Assembly (NCBI RefSeq): GCF_003991905.1
Contig: NZ_RSCL01000018.1
Location: forward strand, 1-64,000
Source: Dulcicalothrix desertica PCC 7102
GTDB taxonomy: Bacteria > Cyanobacteriota > Cyanobacteriia > Cyanobacteriales > Nostocaceae
Reading direction: 5' to 3'
DNA length: 64,000 nt
Both the position numbers and the translations under genes were made by a program. Of the stretch, positions 1-8,251 are shown one piece after another (the stretch's first letter is position 1; every line of letters begins with the position of its first letter). The notes beneath the pieces are model-generated. The model searched no databases, was not told the DNA's origin, and saw nothing but the letters and a program-made list of their open reading frames with translations.

Positions 1-114
1 TCTAGACTACTTCTTAAGTCTAGTCTAAAATGTACAACATGTCTAGCATGTCTGATGATTTGTTGTCCTATCTTTTACTCCTCGCTATCGTTTTTCAACA
101 TTTATGATTTATCA

Positions 115-157
115 CGATATATCGTTATCGTTCTAAATAATCTATCGCGATATATCG
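115..157. promoter_or_regulatory. Two CGATATATCG palindromes, possible operator
   Basis: The 10-bp palindrome CGATATATCG occurs at 115-124 and again at 148-157, exactly 33 bp apart (about three helical turns). Both lie downstream of the minus-strand gene at 224-751, so they would more naturally serve a gene outside the left edge. The repeated palindrome and its spacing are seen. An operator role is inference. Confidence 0.3.
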
Positions 158-223
158 AATTTGTCAAATCATGAATATAAATAGGGCGGGCAAGGATGCC
201 CACCCCACAAGACAAACTGTTGA

Positions 224-751
224 TTATGCTCCTCGGTCGCGCGTTAGGTCATAAATAACTTTCTCTGCGTACCAGTTATTTGTCCGGTTTGGGTATTTGA
301 ACTTAGCTTGGTTCAAAAGTCTGTTTATTCCTTGTATATCTCTGTGTAGCAAAGTTAGAAGCTGCGTGCGAAGTTTACTACTTACTTGGTCAATCGTAAT
401 AATGTTACGGTCTTGTTGCTGCTGTTGACTTCGAGAATAACTGGCGCCAGTTTTATTAGTACTTTTATTCGCTTGTAAGGCGCCAACACCAAGACCAACG
501 ATAGCAGCAGCACTCAGTAACAGTCCAACTTGAGACGCTTGTTCAGCTTCGCGTGAAGTAGAACTCAAATTAGCTTCTCGAACAGGAGTTGTATTTAATG
601 TTGCAGTAGCAAGTAAACTAGCCACAGCTGTCGCAGCCAAAATCTTTAAATTAGTCGATTGCTTAACAAGTTGATCAAATAATAGTTGCATATAGTTTAT
701 AACCAATAACTCATCCGTTACATCCGTTGCATCCGTTGCAAGCGTTGCCAT
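224..751 (-). CDS. Hypothetical protein with two hydrophobic segments
   Basis: I do not recognise this 175-residue protein. It has hydrophobic stretches at about residues 33-52 and 76-93, then a Gln-rich linker (about 108-113) and a charged C-terminal part rich in Arg, Asn and Leu. It may be membrane-associated. The first 14 codons lie inside a copy of the dispersed ATCCGTTGC repeat (709-750), giving the repetitive N-terminus MATLATDATDVTDE. The real start could instead be Met21 (position 691), which would leave the repeat in the leader. Neither start has a convincing ribosome-binding site. No operon partner is visible. Confidence 0.5.
   Translation of the reverse strand: MATLATDATDVTDELLVINYMQLLFDQLVKQSTNLKILAATAVASLLATATLNTTPVREANLSSTSREAEQASQVGLLLSAAAIVGLGVGALQANKSTNKTGASYSRSQQQQQDRNIITIDQVSSKLRTQLLTLLHRDIQGINRLLNQAKFKYPNRTNNWYAEKVIYDLTRDRGA
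709..750. repeat. Dispersed ATCCGTTGC repeat, copy 1
   Basis: Tandem 9-bp units of the type CATCCGTTA / CATCCGTTG / CAAGCGTTG. Related copies lie at 3067-3129, 16789-16880 and 35313-35368. Here the repeat overlaps the first codons of the minus-strand gene. The preceding bases (ATAACCAATAACTC) also match copy 3, so similarity extends beyond the tandem units. Confidence 0.75.
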
Positions 752-1231
752 ATTTCTACTATGCTTAAAAATTATGACAAAATTATGTCATTATTAAAAA
801 TATCAAATTATCTCTAGCCAATAAAAAACACTGCTTTCGTGTTCTCCCCTTTCAACGATGTTTTACGGGCGAGTGAAGAATTTTGAGTAGCAGTTATTGG
901 CGAAAGTTTAGCGAATAAGCGCGCGCAAAAATTTACCGACATGAGCTAGAGTGTTTTAAGTTATACATCTGTTTTCTCATGCCAGAGCTTAAAATGGCAA
1001 AGCAGGTATTACCTGAATTCAAAATATCTATAGGTATTATCGGAAAAAACTATCCAAAATCTATCTGAGTGTAGTTATGCTGATAGACCAAAGATAAAAA
1101 TTACTTTATCTTAAGATTGTTTGTGATTTATTAATCAAATACATAGCCAATATCAGTGTATTAATGCCGATACGGTTGTCAAAGGCAGTATACAAATATA
1201 GTTAGTCCCCATTTGAGTATATATATTATTT
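752..1231. other. Intergenic region without recognised gene
   Basis: About 480 bp, AT-rich, between a minus-strand and a plus-strand gene, so it should hold both promoters. I see no conserved ORF or clear terminator. A stretch near 890-900 (TTTTGAGTAGCA) recurs near 59034, suggesting small dispersed repeats. Confidence 0.4.
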
Positions 1232-3061
1232 ATGGCATTATTAGATTCTGAATTTGGCAAGAAGGAGACACGTACTGTCGGGAACGGTCTTCAGTCATTA
1301 TTTTTAATTATATTTACACTTGCCTCAATTACAGCAATGGGCGCCCGTCTAGCTCACTTGCAAGTGGTGGATGGCAAAAAGTACTCAGAGCGCGCGCAGT
1401 CAAATCGAATACGAGTTATTCCTAAACAACCAGAACGGGGTAACATTTTTGACCGTAACGGCAAACTGCTAGCAACAACTCGCTACCCACGTTCGGTGTA
1501 CCTATGGCCTATGACCCATACAAAATCGGGTTGGGACGAAAAAATCGGGCCGCGTCTGTCTAAAATTCTAAATATGCCACAAGAAGAAATCGAGCAGAAA
1601 CTCGAAGAAGCTGGCCCAAATTCTTCTACACTTGTGCGTATTGCTCGCGATTTGAGCATGGAAGAAGTTACTGCGCTCAAAGAATATCAGCATGAACTTC
1701 CTAACGTTGAGATTCACACCGAGGCAGTACGTTCTTACCCGCATAAGCACGAATTAGCTCACTTATTAGGATATACTCGTGAGTTAACGGCAGAACAACT
1801 CAAAAATAGGAAAAGTGAAGGTTATCGGCTTGGTGATGTAATTGGGCAAATGGGGGTTGAAAAAGCCTTTGAACAACACCTACGCGGAGAATGGGGTGGT
1901 CAAGAAGTCGAAGTTGATGGTCGTGGGCGCCCGCTCAAAACGCTAGGAGAAGTACAGGCAAAACAGGGTAAAGATTTACACTTAACTATTGATTTAGATG
2001 TTCAAAAAGCAGCCGAGAAAGCTTTGGGTGGTAGAAATGGCTCAATTGTGGTAATGAATCCAAACAATGGGTCTGTTTTAGCAATGGTTTCCCATCCCAC
2101 ATTTGACCCGAATGTTTTCTCAAAACACAAACCAAACCCAAAAGAATTACGAAATATTTTAGCAGGTGAAGGATATCCACTTGTAAATCGTGCGTTAAGT
2201 GCGTTTCCTCCTGCAAGTACCTTCAAAATTGTTACTACTGCTGCAGGCTTAGAATCGGGTAAATATAAATCGAATCTAATTTTACCAACATATGGGTCAC
2301 TCAATATTGGCGGTGTAACATTTGGTGAATGGAACCATGCTGGGTTTGGACCATTGGGATGGAATGGTGCAATGGCAATGAGTAGCGATACCTTCTTTTA
2401 CCAAATTGGTAGAGGTATAGGTGGTCAAATATTAATTGACTGGACGCGCAAATTTGGATTTGGTCAAAAAACCGGATTTGAATTTACAACCGAAGAGTCT
2501 AGAGGTTTAGTCCCAGATGAAAAATGGACGCTAAGAGCCTTAAAAATGCCTTGGACTATTGGACACACTATTAACATGACCATTGGTCAAGGCGCCTTGT
2601 TAACAACACCATTACAAGTAGCACGAATGTTTGCGGTGCCAGCTAACGGTGGTTATCTCGTGCAACCACATTTGTTCAAAGACAACGAAGATGCTAAAAA
2701 GTGGCGTAAATCAGTAGGAATGAAACCTGAAACAGTTAAAATTTTACAAGATGGTTTACGTAAAGTAATCACCGAAGGTACAGCAAAAGCGATGAATTCT
2801 CCAACAATACCCCCAATGGCTGGTAAAACAGGTACCGCAGAAGCTTGGAGAAAAGGCATAAAAGAGAACCACACATGGTTTGGCGGTTATGCTCCTGCGT
2901 CGAAACCAGAAATTTTAGTAGTTTCCTTTGTTGAACACTCTGGTGGTGGTGGTGGTAGCGTCGCGGCGCCGATGGCTTTACAAATTATGGAAGACTACTT
3001 CCAAAGAAAGTACCCTGGTAAATACAAAAAACCCGAAGTGAAGGAAGTAAAAACAAACTAA
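1232..3061 (+). CDS. mrdA: Penicillin-binding protein 2 (cell-elongation transpeptidase)
   Basis: Class B penicillin-binding protein that cross-links peptidoglycan in the periplasm, normally working with a RodA-type glycosyltransferase. The 609 residues show a single N-terminal membrane anchor (about 21-38), a PBP dimer domain (about 60-235) and a transpeptidase domain (about 260-590). Active-site motifs are visible: S329-T-F-K332 (catalytic serine), S384-S-D386 (SxN equivalent, with Asp in third place) and K532-T-G. The Gly-rich run before the last helix (about 571-575) is common in this family. Length fits PBP2. The ATG at 1232 has no strong Shine-Dalgarno. The next repeat element begins 6 bp after the stop. 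Confidence 0.92.
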   Translation: MALLDSEFGKKETRTVGNGLQSLFLIIFTLASITAMGARLAHLQVVDGKKYSERAQSNRIRVIPKQPERGNIFDRNGKLLATTRYPRSVYLWPMTHTKSGWDEKIGPRLSKILNMPQEEIEQKLEEAGPNSSTLVRIARDLSMEEVTALKEYQHELPNVEIHTEAVRSYPHKHELAHLLGYTRELTAEQLKNRKSEGYRLGDVIGQMGVEKAFEQHLRGEWGGQEVEVDGRGRPLKTLGEVQAKQGKDLHLTIDLDVQKAAEKALGGRNGSIVVMNPNNGSVLAMVSHPTFDPNVFSKHKPNPKELRNILAGEGYPLVNRALSAFPPASTFKIVTTAAGLESGKYKSNLILPTYGSLNIGGVTFGEWNHAGFGPLGWNGAMAMSSDTFFYQIGRGIGGQILIDWTRKFGFGQKTGFEFTTEESRGLVPDEKWTLRALKMPWTIGHTINMTIGQGALLTTPLQVARMFAVPANGGYLVQPHLFKDNEDAKKWRKSVGMKPETVKILQDGLRKVITEGTAKAMNSPTIPPMAGKTGTAEAWRKGIKENHTWFGGYAPASKPEILVVSFVEHSGGGGGSVAAPMALQIMEDYFQRKYPGKYKKPEVKEVKTN

Positions 3062-3066
3062 TAACT

Positions 3067-3129
3067 GGCAACGGATACAACGGATTTAACGGATGAGTTA
3101 TCCGTTACATCCGTTCATCATCCGTTGCC
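3067..3129. repeat. Dispersed ATCCGTTGC repeat, copy 2 (inverted arms)
   Basis: The left part reads GGCAACGGATACAACGG and the right part ends CATCATCCGTTGCC, so the element can fold into a long hairpin. It fills the gap between the penicillin-binding protein gene and the convergent peroxiredoxin-like gene and contributes the last codons and stop of the latter. It may also serve as a bidirectional terminator, though there is no T-run. Confidence 0.75.
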
Positions 3130-3669
3130 AATATTGTCGAACTGTTCTAATAGTTTCTCGACGCTGGCGTTATGGTCAATAAACGAAAATAAATGTCTAT
3201 AGCGCAGTTTACCTTCTTTATCCAATACAAATTGTCCTGGTAACGGCGCCCCTAAAGCTTGCCCAGTTTGATACGTCCGAAATATTCTACAACTGGGGTC
3301 ACTCAATAACGGCATTTTCAAACCTAAATCTTTAACTACGATTTGACTTTGCCTTTCATCGGTACTTGTTACCATTAATACTTCTATCCCACGATTGGTA
3401 AACTCCTCGTAATTCTCATTCAAAGCTTTGATGTGGGGAAAGCAAAACGGACAATACTGCTTTTCTGTAAAAATTCGAGTCAATGCTAGTAAAACAGGTT
3501 GCTTGTTACGATATTCTGACAACTTGACAACTTTACCGTTTTTCACATCCTGTAGCTGAAAGTCTGGTGTCAAAAAATTTATCAAAAGTTTGTCATATGC
3601 CGGAATGGGTAGAAAATTCCGTGCGAAACGCTCATTAAATAAACCCCTAAAATCTGTAGAAATCGCCAT
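3118..3669 (-). CDS. AhpC/TSA-family peroxiredoxin-like protein with CxxC
   Basis: Thioredoxin-fold protein of the AhpC/TSA group. Visible features are a beta strand leading to a CPFC motif (cysteines 81 and 84 counted from an upstream TTG, eight fewer from the ATG chosen here), the segment EVLMVTSTDE typical of peroxiredoxin-like folds, and GAPLPGQFVLDKEGK before the last strands. It probably reduces peroxides or acts as a disulfide reductase in the cytoplasm; substrate cannot be told. I chose the ATG at 3669 (MAISTDF) over the TTG at 3693. The last codons fall in a dispersed repeat. It lies just downstream of a canonical 2-Cys peroxiredoxin gene in the same orientation, separated by about 215 bp. 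Confidence 0.75.
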   Translation of the reverse strand: MAISTDFRGLFNERFARNFLPIPAYDKLLINFLTPDFQLQDVKNGKVVKLSEYRNKQPVLLALTRIFTEKQYCPFCFPHIKALNENYEEFTNRGIEVLMVTSTDERQSQIVVKDLGLKMPLLSDPSCRIFRTYQTGQALGAPLPGQFVLDKEGKLRYRHLFSFIDHNASVEKLLEQFDNIGNG

Positions 3670-3883
3670 ATTTATACTTAGTAAAGCATTCAACTTAATA
3701 GCAATGTACTAATTAAAAACCACAGTTAAACACGATTTGAGCGCAGTTGGTATTCCTTGACCTGTGAATTCTGCCCAATTTGGGTGAGAATAAAGCAAGA
3801 AACTATACGTGTTTACCTGTGGTTATTTCTATGATAATTCTAAAATTTTACTCCAATATCAAAAATGGAGCTAGGACAGGCGC

Positions 3884-4477
3884 CTACACACTCGCGAAGT
3901 AGACTTTGGACTTAACAGGGTCGGGGTTCATTGTCTTGTCACCAGGTTGCCAACCGGCAGGACAAACTTCATCGGGGTGCGACTGTACGTATTGAATTGC
4001 TTGTAGTGTTCGTAATGTTTCATCAACGCTACGACCAAATGCCAAGTTGTTGATAGTCGCGTGCTGAATTGTGCCATCTTTATCTATGATGAACAAACCA
4101 CGCAATGCTACACCTGCCGCAGGGTCGAGAACATTGTAAGCTGTGCTGATTTCTTTTTTGATGTCAGAAACAAGCGGGTAGTTTAGGTCACCTACACCAC
4201 CTGATTTACGGTCTGTTTGTATCCAAGCAAGGTGCGAAAATTCACTGTCAACTGAAACACCTAGTACTTCTGTGTTGACTTTCTTGAATTCTTCGTAACG
4301 GTCGCTGAATGCTGTAATCTCAGTTGGACAAACAAATGTAAAGTCTAAGGGGTAAAAGAATAGTACGACATACTTACCGCGATAGTCGGAAAGTTTTACT
4401 GTCTTAAATTCTTGGTCTAACACTGCTGTTGCTGTAAAGTCAGGAGCAGTTTGACCTACACGAATGCATTCTGTCAT
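3884..4477 (-). CDS. Typical 2-Cys peroxiredoxin
   Basis: Thiol peroxidase that reduces hydrogen peroxide and alkyl peroxides, recycled by thioredoxins or NTRC in cyanobacteria. The 197 residues contain the peroxidatic cysteine C50 in the signature [10 protein letters not shown] and the resolving cysteine C172 in EVCPAGW, so both catalytic cysteines of the Prx1/AhpC class are present. Length is normal. A good ribosome-binding site (GAGGGAG) precedes the ATG. The terminal YFASV resembles the C-terminal extension of sensitive eukaryotic-type 2-Cys enzymes. Confidence 0.93.
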   Translation of the reverse strand: MTECIRVGQTAPDFTATAVLDQEFKTVKLSDYRGKYVVLFFYPLDFTFVCPTEITAFSDRYEEFKKVNTEVLGVSVDSEFSHLAWIQTDRKSGGVGDLNYPLVSDIKKEISTAYNVLDPAAGVALRGLFIIDKDGTIQHATINNLAFGRSVDETLRTLQAIQYVQSHPDEVCPAGWQPGDKTMNPDPVKSKVYFASV

Positions 4478-4621
4478 TTATTATTCTCCCTCATTGCTTA
4501 CACATTTCTAATTAGCGCGCACAACTTTGGTGACTTTTGCACCAATGTTACGTTCTACGCTTTACTATTTAATTACGAACTGTTACAACTATATCATACT
4601 CATAACGATTTTGAGTAAATA

Positions 4622-6586
4622 ATGTTAGATGATTTAGATAAGCGGGAATGGTTGTTAACTAACGGTTTGGGCAGTTTTGCGAGCGGGACAGTTACGGATA
4701 TCCGCACCCGGACTTACCACGGGTGGTTTTTTGCTGCTTTAAAACCACCACTAGACCGCAGTTTACTGTTATCACATTTGGAAGCGAGTTTGGAGTTATT
4801 TGACCGTACTATACCTTTAGGTACAAACTACTGGGGAACGGGTGAGATTGAACCATCTGGATATAAGCTACTGCGTCATTTTAATATTAATCCGGTACCA
4901 ACATGGGAATGGGGAGATGCAGATTGGCGCCTAACTAGACGTTTGTTAATGCCACATGAAACTAATCGCTTATTGATTCAATACTGTTATAACGGTGCAA
5001 AGCCTGCCATATTAAGGTTAAGGTTACTAATAGCCGACCGCGATTTTCATCGTCAGCAAAAACAGGCGCCATCTTTAAAGTTTATCGAAATGTTGGGAGT
5101 ACAGCAAGTTTGTTTACAGGCAGACAATGGTGATATGGGTGTACCTTGGCATTTACGCTGGACGAGGGGAGAGTATAAGCAAGATGCTGTTTGGTACTGG
5201 AATTATAGTTTAAAAGAAGAAACCGCGCGTGGATTAGATGACAAGGAAGATTTATATAGTCCTGGTTATTTGAGTGTGGTAATGGAACCTGGAGATACTG
5301 TTACCCTGGAAACACGAGTTGGTTTTCCTGAAAGTTATCAAGATTACCTAACGGACGAAACTTTTGATAAAGCGGTAAGTGTCGAGCAACAACGCTTATT
5401 GGGAATAGGGGATAAAGAATTATTAAAAGCTTGTGACCAATTTATTGTTTATCATCAATATACTAATAGTCCAACAATCATGGCTGGATATCACTGGTTT
5501 GATGATTGGGGACGAGATGCTTTGATTGCGTTGCCAGGTTTATTGTTAGTTCCTAAGCGTTATGACCTTGCCAAGCAAATTTTAAATACTTTTGGTAATC
5601 ATTGTCGTTATGGTTTAATAGCAAATCATTTACCTATTGCAGACGGTGAAGCACTATATAACAGTGTAGATGTATCGTTCTGGTGGATTGAAACACTCGG
5701 GTTATACCTTGAAGCAACACATGATTGGGAATTTTTAGCTTTACAATATCCAGTCGTACAGCAAATTTATAAAGCTTATATTGGTGGTACTCGCTACAAT
5801 ATACATGTGGATTCTACTGATGGATTAGTCAGTTGGGATAACCAAAGTGTACCATTAACTTGGATGGATGCGGTAGTTGACGGGCGCCCTGTTACGCCTC
5901 GTCGAGGTAAACCAGTGGAAGTAAATGCGCTGTGGTATTCTGTTTTGTGTTGGGCATCGCGATGGACAGAAATTCTTAGCGAATTACCCAACCTGCCAAA
6001 TATAGATTATAAAAAACAAAGGCGCCTAGCGAAACAGTCAAGACGTTATGCAATGCAAGCAGAGTCAGTAAAAATATCACTGCAAAAATATTGGAATTCT
6101 AACTTGGGCTATCTTTACGACACAATAGAACCAGATGACCGTCGTAATTCTCAAATACGACCAAATGCCGTATTAGCATTATCATTTGCTCATTGTGGAT
6201 TTACACAACTACAAGGGCAACAAATACTAGAAGTAGCACGTACACGTTTATTAACACCATATGGTCTTCGTAGTCTTGATCCACTAGACCCTGATTATAT
6301 TGGTAAATACGCAGGCAATCAACAACAGCGTGATTATGCGTATCATCAAGGTACAGTATGGTGCTGGTTAATTGGTAGTTTTATTCGAGCTTGGCAAAGA
6401 TTTCATCCAAATGAACCATTACGCTTTTCCTTTTCACCTTTACTCGAACACTTTACTTCTCAAGCATGTATTAATTCAATTTCAGAAATTTTCGATGGTG
6501 ATGAACCATATACACCAAGAGGAGCAATAGCGCAAGCTAAATCTGTTGCTGAAGTCATGGGAAGTCTATATAAACGTCATCTTTAA
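4622..6586 (+). CDS. Glycogen-debranching enzyme (amylo-alpha-1,6-glucosidase type)
   Basis: Predicted to remove alpha-1,6-linked branch stubs from glycogen. The 654 residues show the N-terminal domain of bacterial/archaeal debranching enzymes (start EWLLTNGLGSFASGT, then RTYHGWFFAAL) and an (alpha/alpha)6-barrel catalytic part. The conserved acidic segment AGYHWFDDWGRDALIALPG is at about residues 288-306 and DYAYHQGTVWCW at about 570. This is the family of archaeal and cyanobacterial amylo-alpha-1,6-glucosidases (GDE_N plus GDE_C), different from GlgX. It is divergent from the peroxiredoxin genes and seems to be a single transcription unit. Confidence 0.88.
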   Translation: MLDDLDKREWLLTNGLGSFASGTVTDIRTRTYHGWFFAALKPPLDRSLLLSHLEASLELFDRTIPLGTNYWGTGEIEPSGYKLLRHFNINPVPTWEWGDADWRLTRRLLMPHETNRLLIQYCYNGAKPAILRLRLLIADRDFHRQQKQAPSLKFIEMLGVQQVCLQADNGDMGVPWHLRWTRGEYKQDAVWYWNYSLKEETARGLDDKEDLYSPGYLSVVMEPGDTVTLETRVGFPESYQDYLTDETFDKAVSVEQQRLLGIGDKELLKACDQFIVYHQYTNSPTIMAGYHWFDDWGRDALIALPGLLLVPKRYDLAKQILNTFGNHCRYGLIANHLPIADGEALYNSVDVSFWWIETLGLYLEATHDWEFLALQYPVVQQIYKAYIGGTRYNIHVDSTDGLVSWDNQSVPLTWMDAVVDGRPVTPRRGKPVEVNALWYSVLCWASRWTEILSELPNLPNIDYKKQRRLAKQSRRYAMQAESVKISLQKYWNSNLGYLYDTIEPDDRRNSQIRPNAVLALSFAHCGFTQLQGQQILEVARTRLLTPYGLRSLDPLDPDYIGKYAGNQQQRDYAYHQGTVWCWLIGSFIRAWQRFHPNEPLRFSFSPLLEHFTSQACINSISEIFDGDEPYTPRGAIAQAKSVAEVMGSLYKRHL

Positions 6587-6699
6587 CTTAAACAAGCTAG
6601 TAGGTTGGGTTACACGAAGCAAAGGCAACATAATTATTAATATTACTAATACGTGGTGCCATTTAATTTGTACTTGTTCGTATACTTTGTCCTAGAAGT

Positions 6700-7170
6700 C
6701 TATAATTTGTGGAGATAATATAAAAAATCTTCTAGCGGTTCTAAACTAGTTAAAGGTAACTTTTCGCTCTCGACTGATTTAACAAAACCTAATATAGTAG
6801 CTTTAGAATTAACCTCATCTATCTCGACTCCTATATAACCAATACGGTCTTCTCTAACTTCTGTGGGAATATAACAAAAATCTTGACTCTTGAGTACAGG
6901 ACGACATTCTAATAACCCTTTATCCTTAATAAATAAACCAGCAGTATCCATTAAGGGAGTTAAAATATTATTTAAAGCAGAACTTTTGGCAATATCAGTT
7001 TCTATATCAATGCACTGGCAGTAAAAGTCAACTGCAAGAACAGCTAAGGTATTAAAATATACTTGATTAGCTTTTGTTTGATTGCGGTGCTGTAGACTGA
7101 TTTTTTGAGCATTTGCAATCATTCTACTATCGATAGGTATCGTGATTAGATGAGATTGTTTAGAATCCAT
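6700..7170 (-). CDS. DUF1822 family protein
   Basis: Cyanobacterium-specific DUF1822-like protein. Recognisable features are the N-terminal LITIPIDSRMIANAQK, the segment ANQVYFNTLAVLAVDFYCQCIDIETD, and the central PTEVREDRIGYIGVEID. Function is unknown; these proteins are usually encoded directly downstream of a small sigma-70-like gene, as here. I chose the ATG at 7170 because GGAGAC sits 4 nt upstream of it, whereas the ATG at 7182 precedes that ribosome-binding site. The gap to the upstream gene's stop is then 19 nt, so the two are probably co-transcribed. Confidence 0.72.
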   Translation of the reverse strand: MDSKQSHLITIPIDSRMIANAQKISLQHRNQTKANQVYFNTLAVLAVDFYCQCIDIETDIAKSSALNNILTPLMDTAGLFIKDKGLLECRPVLKSQDFCYIPTEVREDRIGYIGVEIDEVNSKATILGFVKSVESEKLPLTSLEPLEDFLYYLHKL

Positions 7171-7189
7171 TGCTGTCTCCATATCTTAT

Positions 7190-7852
7190 TTACTCGCAAA
7201 GATACTGATTGAAATAAGGTGCAAACTTTTTACAAGACCTTTGGTAGAAACTGTAAATGGGTCCGTGTGTTGCTCCTATTTTAAATTCTTGAGCTATTTG
7301 TTCCCAAGATTTATCTTCCTCAATTTTCTTAAGTAAGATAGTTTGAAAGCTAGCATTGGGATTTCGATTAAACAACTCGTGTTGTAACAATCCTTCCGGG
7401 TCTTCTTTAATAAATGCTAGTAATTTTTCAGAAGGAAGAGGATTTAGTTCAGGAGAAATGTGAATATCATATATATTTACTTCATTTCCATCACCTGTAT
7501 ACGTGTAGATAGACATAATATCCCAATTAATCGAGTTAAAAGAGTTTATTTTTCGCTTTTTTAAAATAAATAAAAGCCATCCTATAATTGAACCTCTTGC
7601 TGGGTCATAATTGTGGATATTCTTACAAATATATAAGTAAGTATCCTGGAGAGCTTCTTCATAGACATAGTTTGATGCATCAGTTTGAGGTTTTGGTAGT
7701 TGGTCTATCTTTATAGTTAACTCACTAAAAAGTTTGGTCAATGCAATTTGCTTCTCTAACGATGCTTTATCCCTTGCTTTTTCATCTAGCGAACCATCAG
7801 ACGCTTTGATTGCAGCTTGTTTTGCTAATATTGCTAGGTCTTCGAGAGTCAT
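7190..7852 (-). CDS. Small sigma-70-like protein of the cyanobacterial DUF1822-linked type
   Basis: A 220-residue protein resembling cyanobacterial ECF-like sigma factors. The segment YEEALQDTYLYICKNIHNYD followed by RGSIIGWLLFILKKR matches the sigma region-2-like helices of this group. The C-terminal SWEQIAQEFKIG with the following helix looks like a region-4 helix-turn-helix. It could direct RNA polymerase to a small gene set, but its targets are unknown. It is coupled to the DUF1822 gene behind it. The ATG has GAGG 10 nt upstream. Its leader holds the 14-nt sequence TCACACGAACAAAG, repeated in front of the gene at 30451. An HTH-NACHT gene lies upstream on the same strand. Confidence 0.6.
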   Translation of the reverse strand: MTLEDLAILAKQAAIKASDGSLDEKARDKASLEKQIALTKLFSELTIKIDQLPKPQTDASNYVYEEALQDTYLYICKNIHNYDPARGSIIGWLLFILKKRKINSFNSINWDIMSIYTYTGDGNEVNIYDIHISPELNPLPSEKLLAFIKEDPEGLLQHELFNRNPNASFQTILLKKIEEDKSWEQIAQEFKIGATHGPIYSFYQRSCKKFAPYFNQYLCE

Positions 7853-8251
7853 AGCGAAAATCCTCTTCTTTGTTCGTGTGATTGAGTTTCAGCCATAATC
7901 GCGCTTCTTCCACTCACAAAGATTTACATATCCACATAAATCATCTTGAGTAGCGATAAACTTGGTTTCCGTGTAGACACCTAGTTCCAAAACAAACTAT
8001 TTCTCAGGGAAAGCTAGTTATGCACTATTCAAGAATTTGTTTTATATCTGTATATGTTGTTTGTCTCCACTCCTATAGTTGTTCTGGTCTATATATCTAT
8101 TTCCAGGGTTAGAGGTGAGATTTATGCACGAACTCGAAAAAGCCTAAAATATTTACATTTTGTTACAAAAAGGGTTTTAGATTCTGAACAACCGCAACAA
8201 TTACAAACAACTTATGTTTAATGAATATTGCTATAGTTGACAAAGAGGACT
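7853..8251. other. Intergenic region, leader element only
   Basis: About 400 bp between two minus-strand genes. Near 7868-7881 lies CTTTGTTCGTGTGA (minus strand TCACACGAACAAAG), identical to 30461-30474. No other gene or structure was recognised. Confidence 0.4.
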
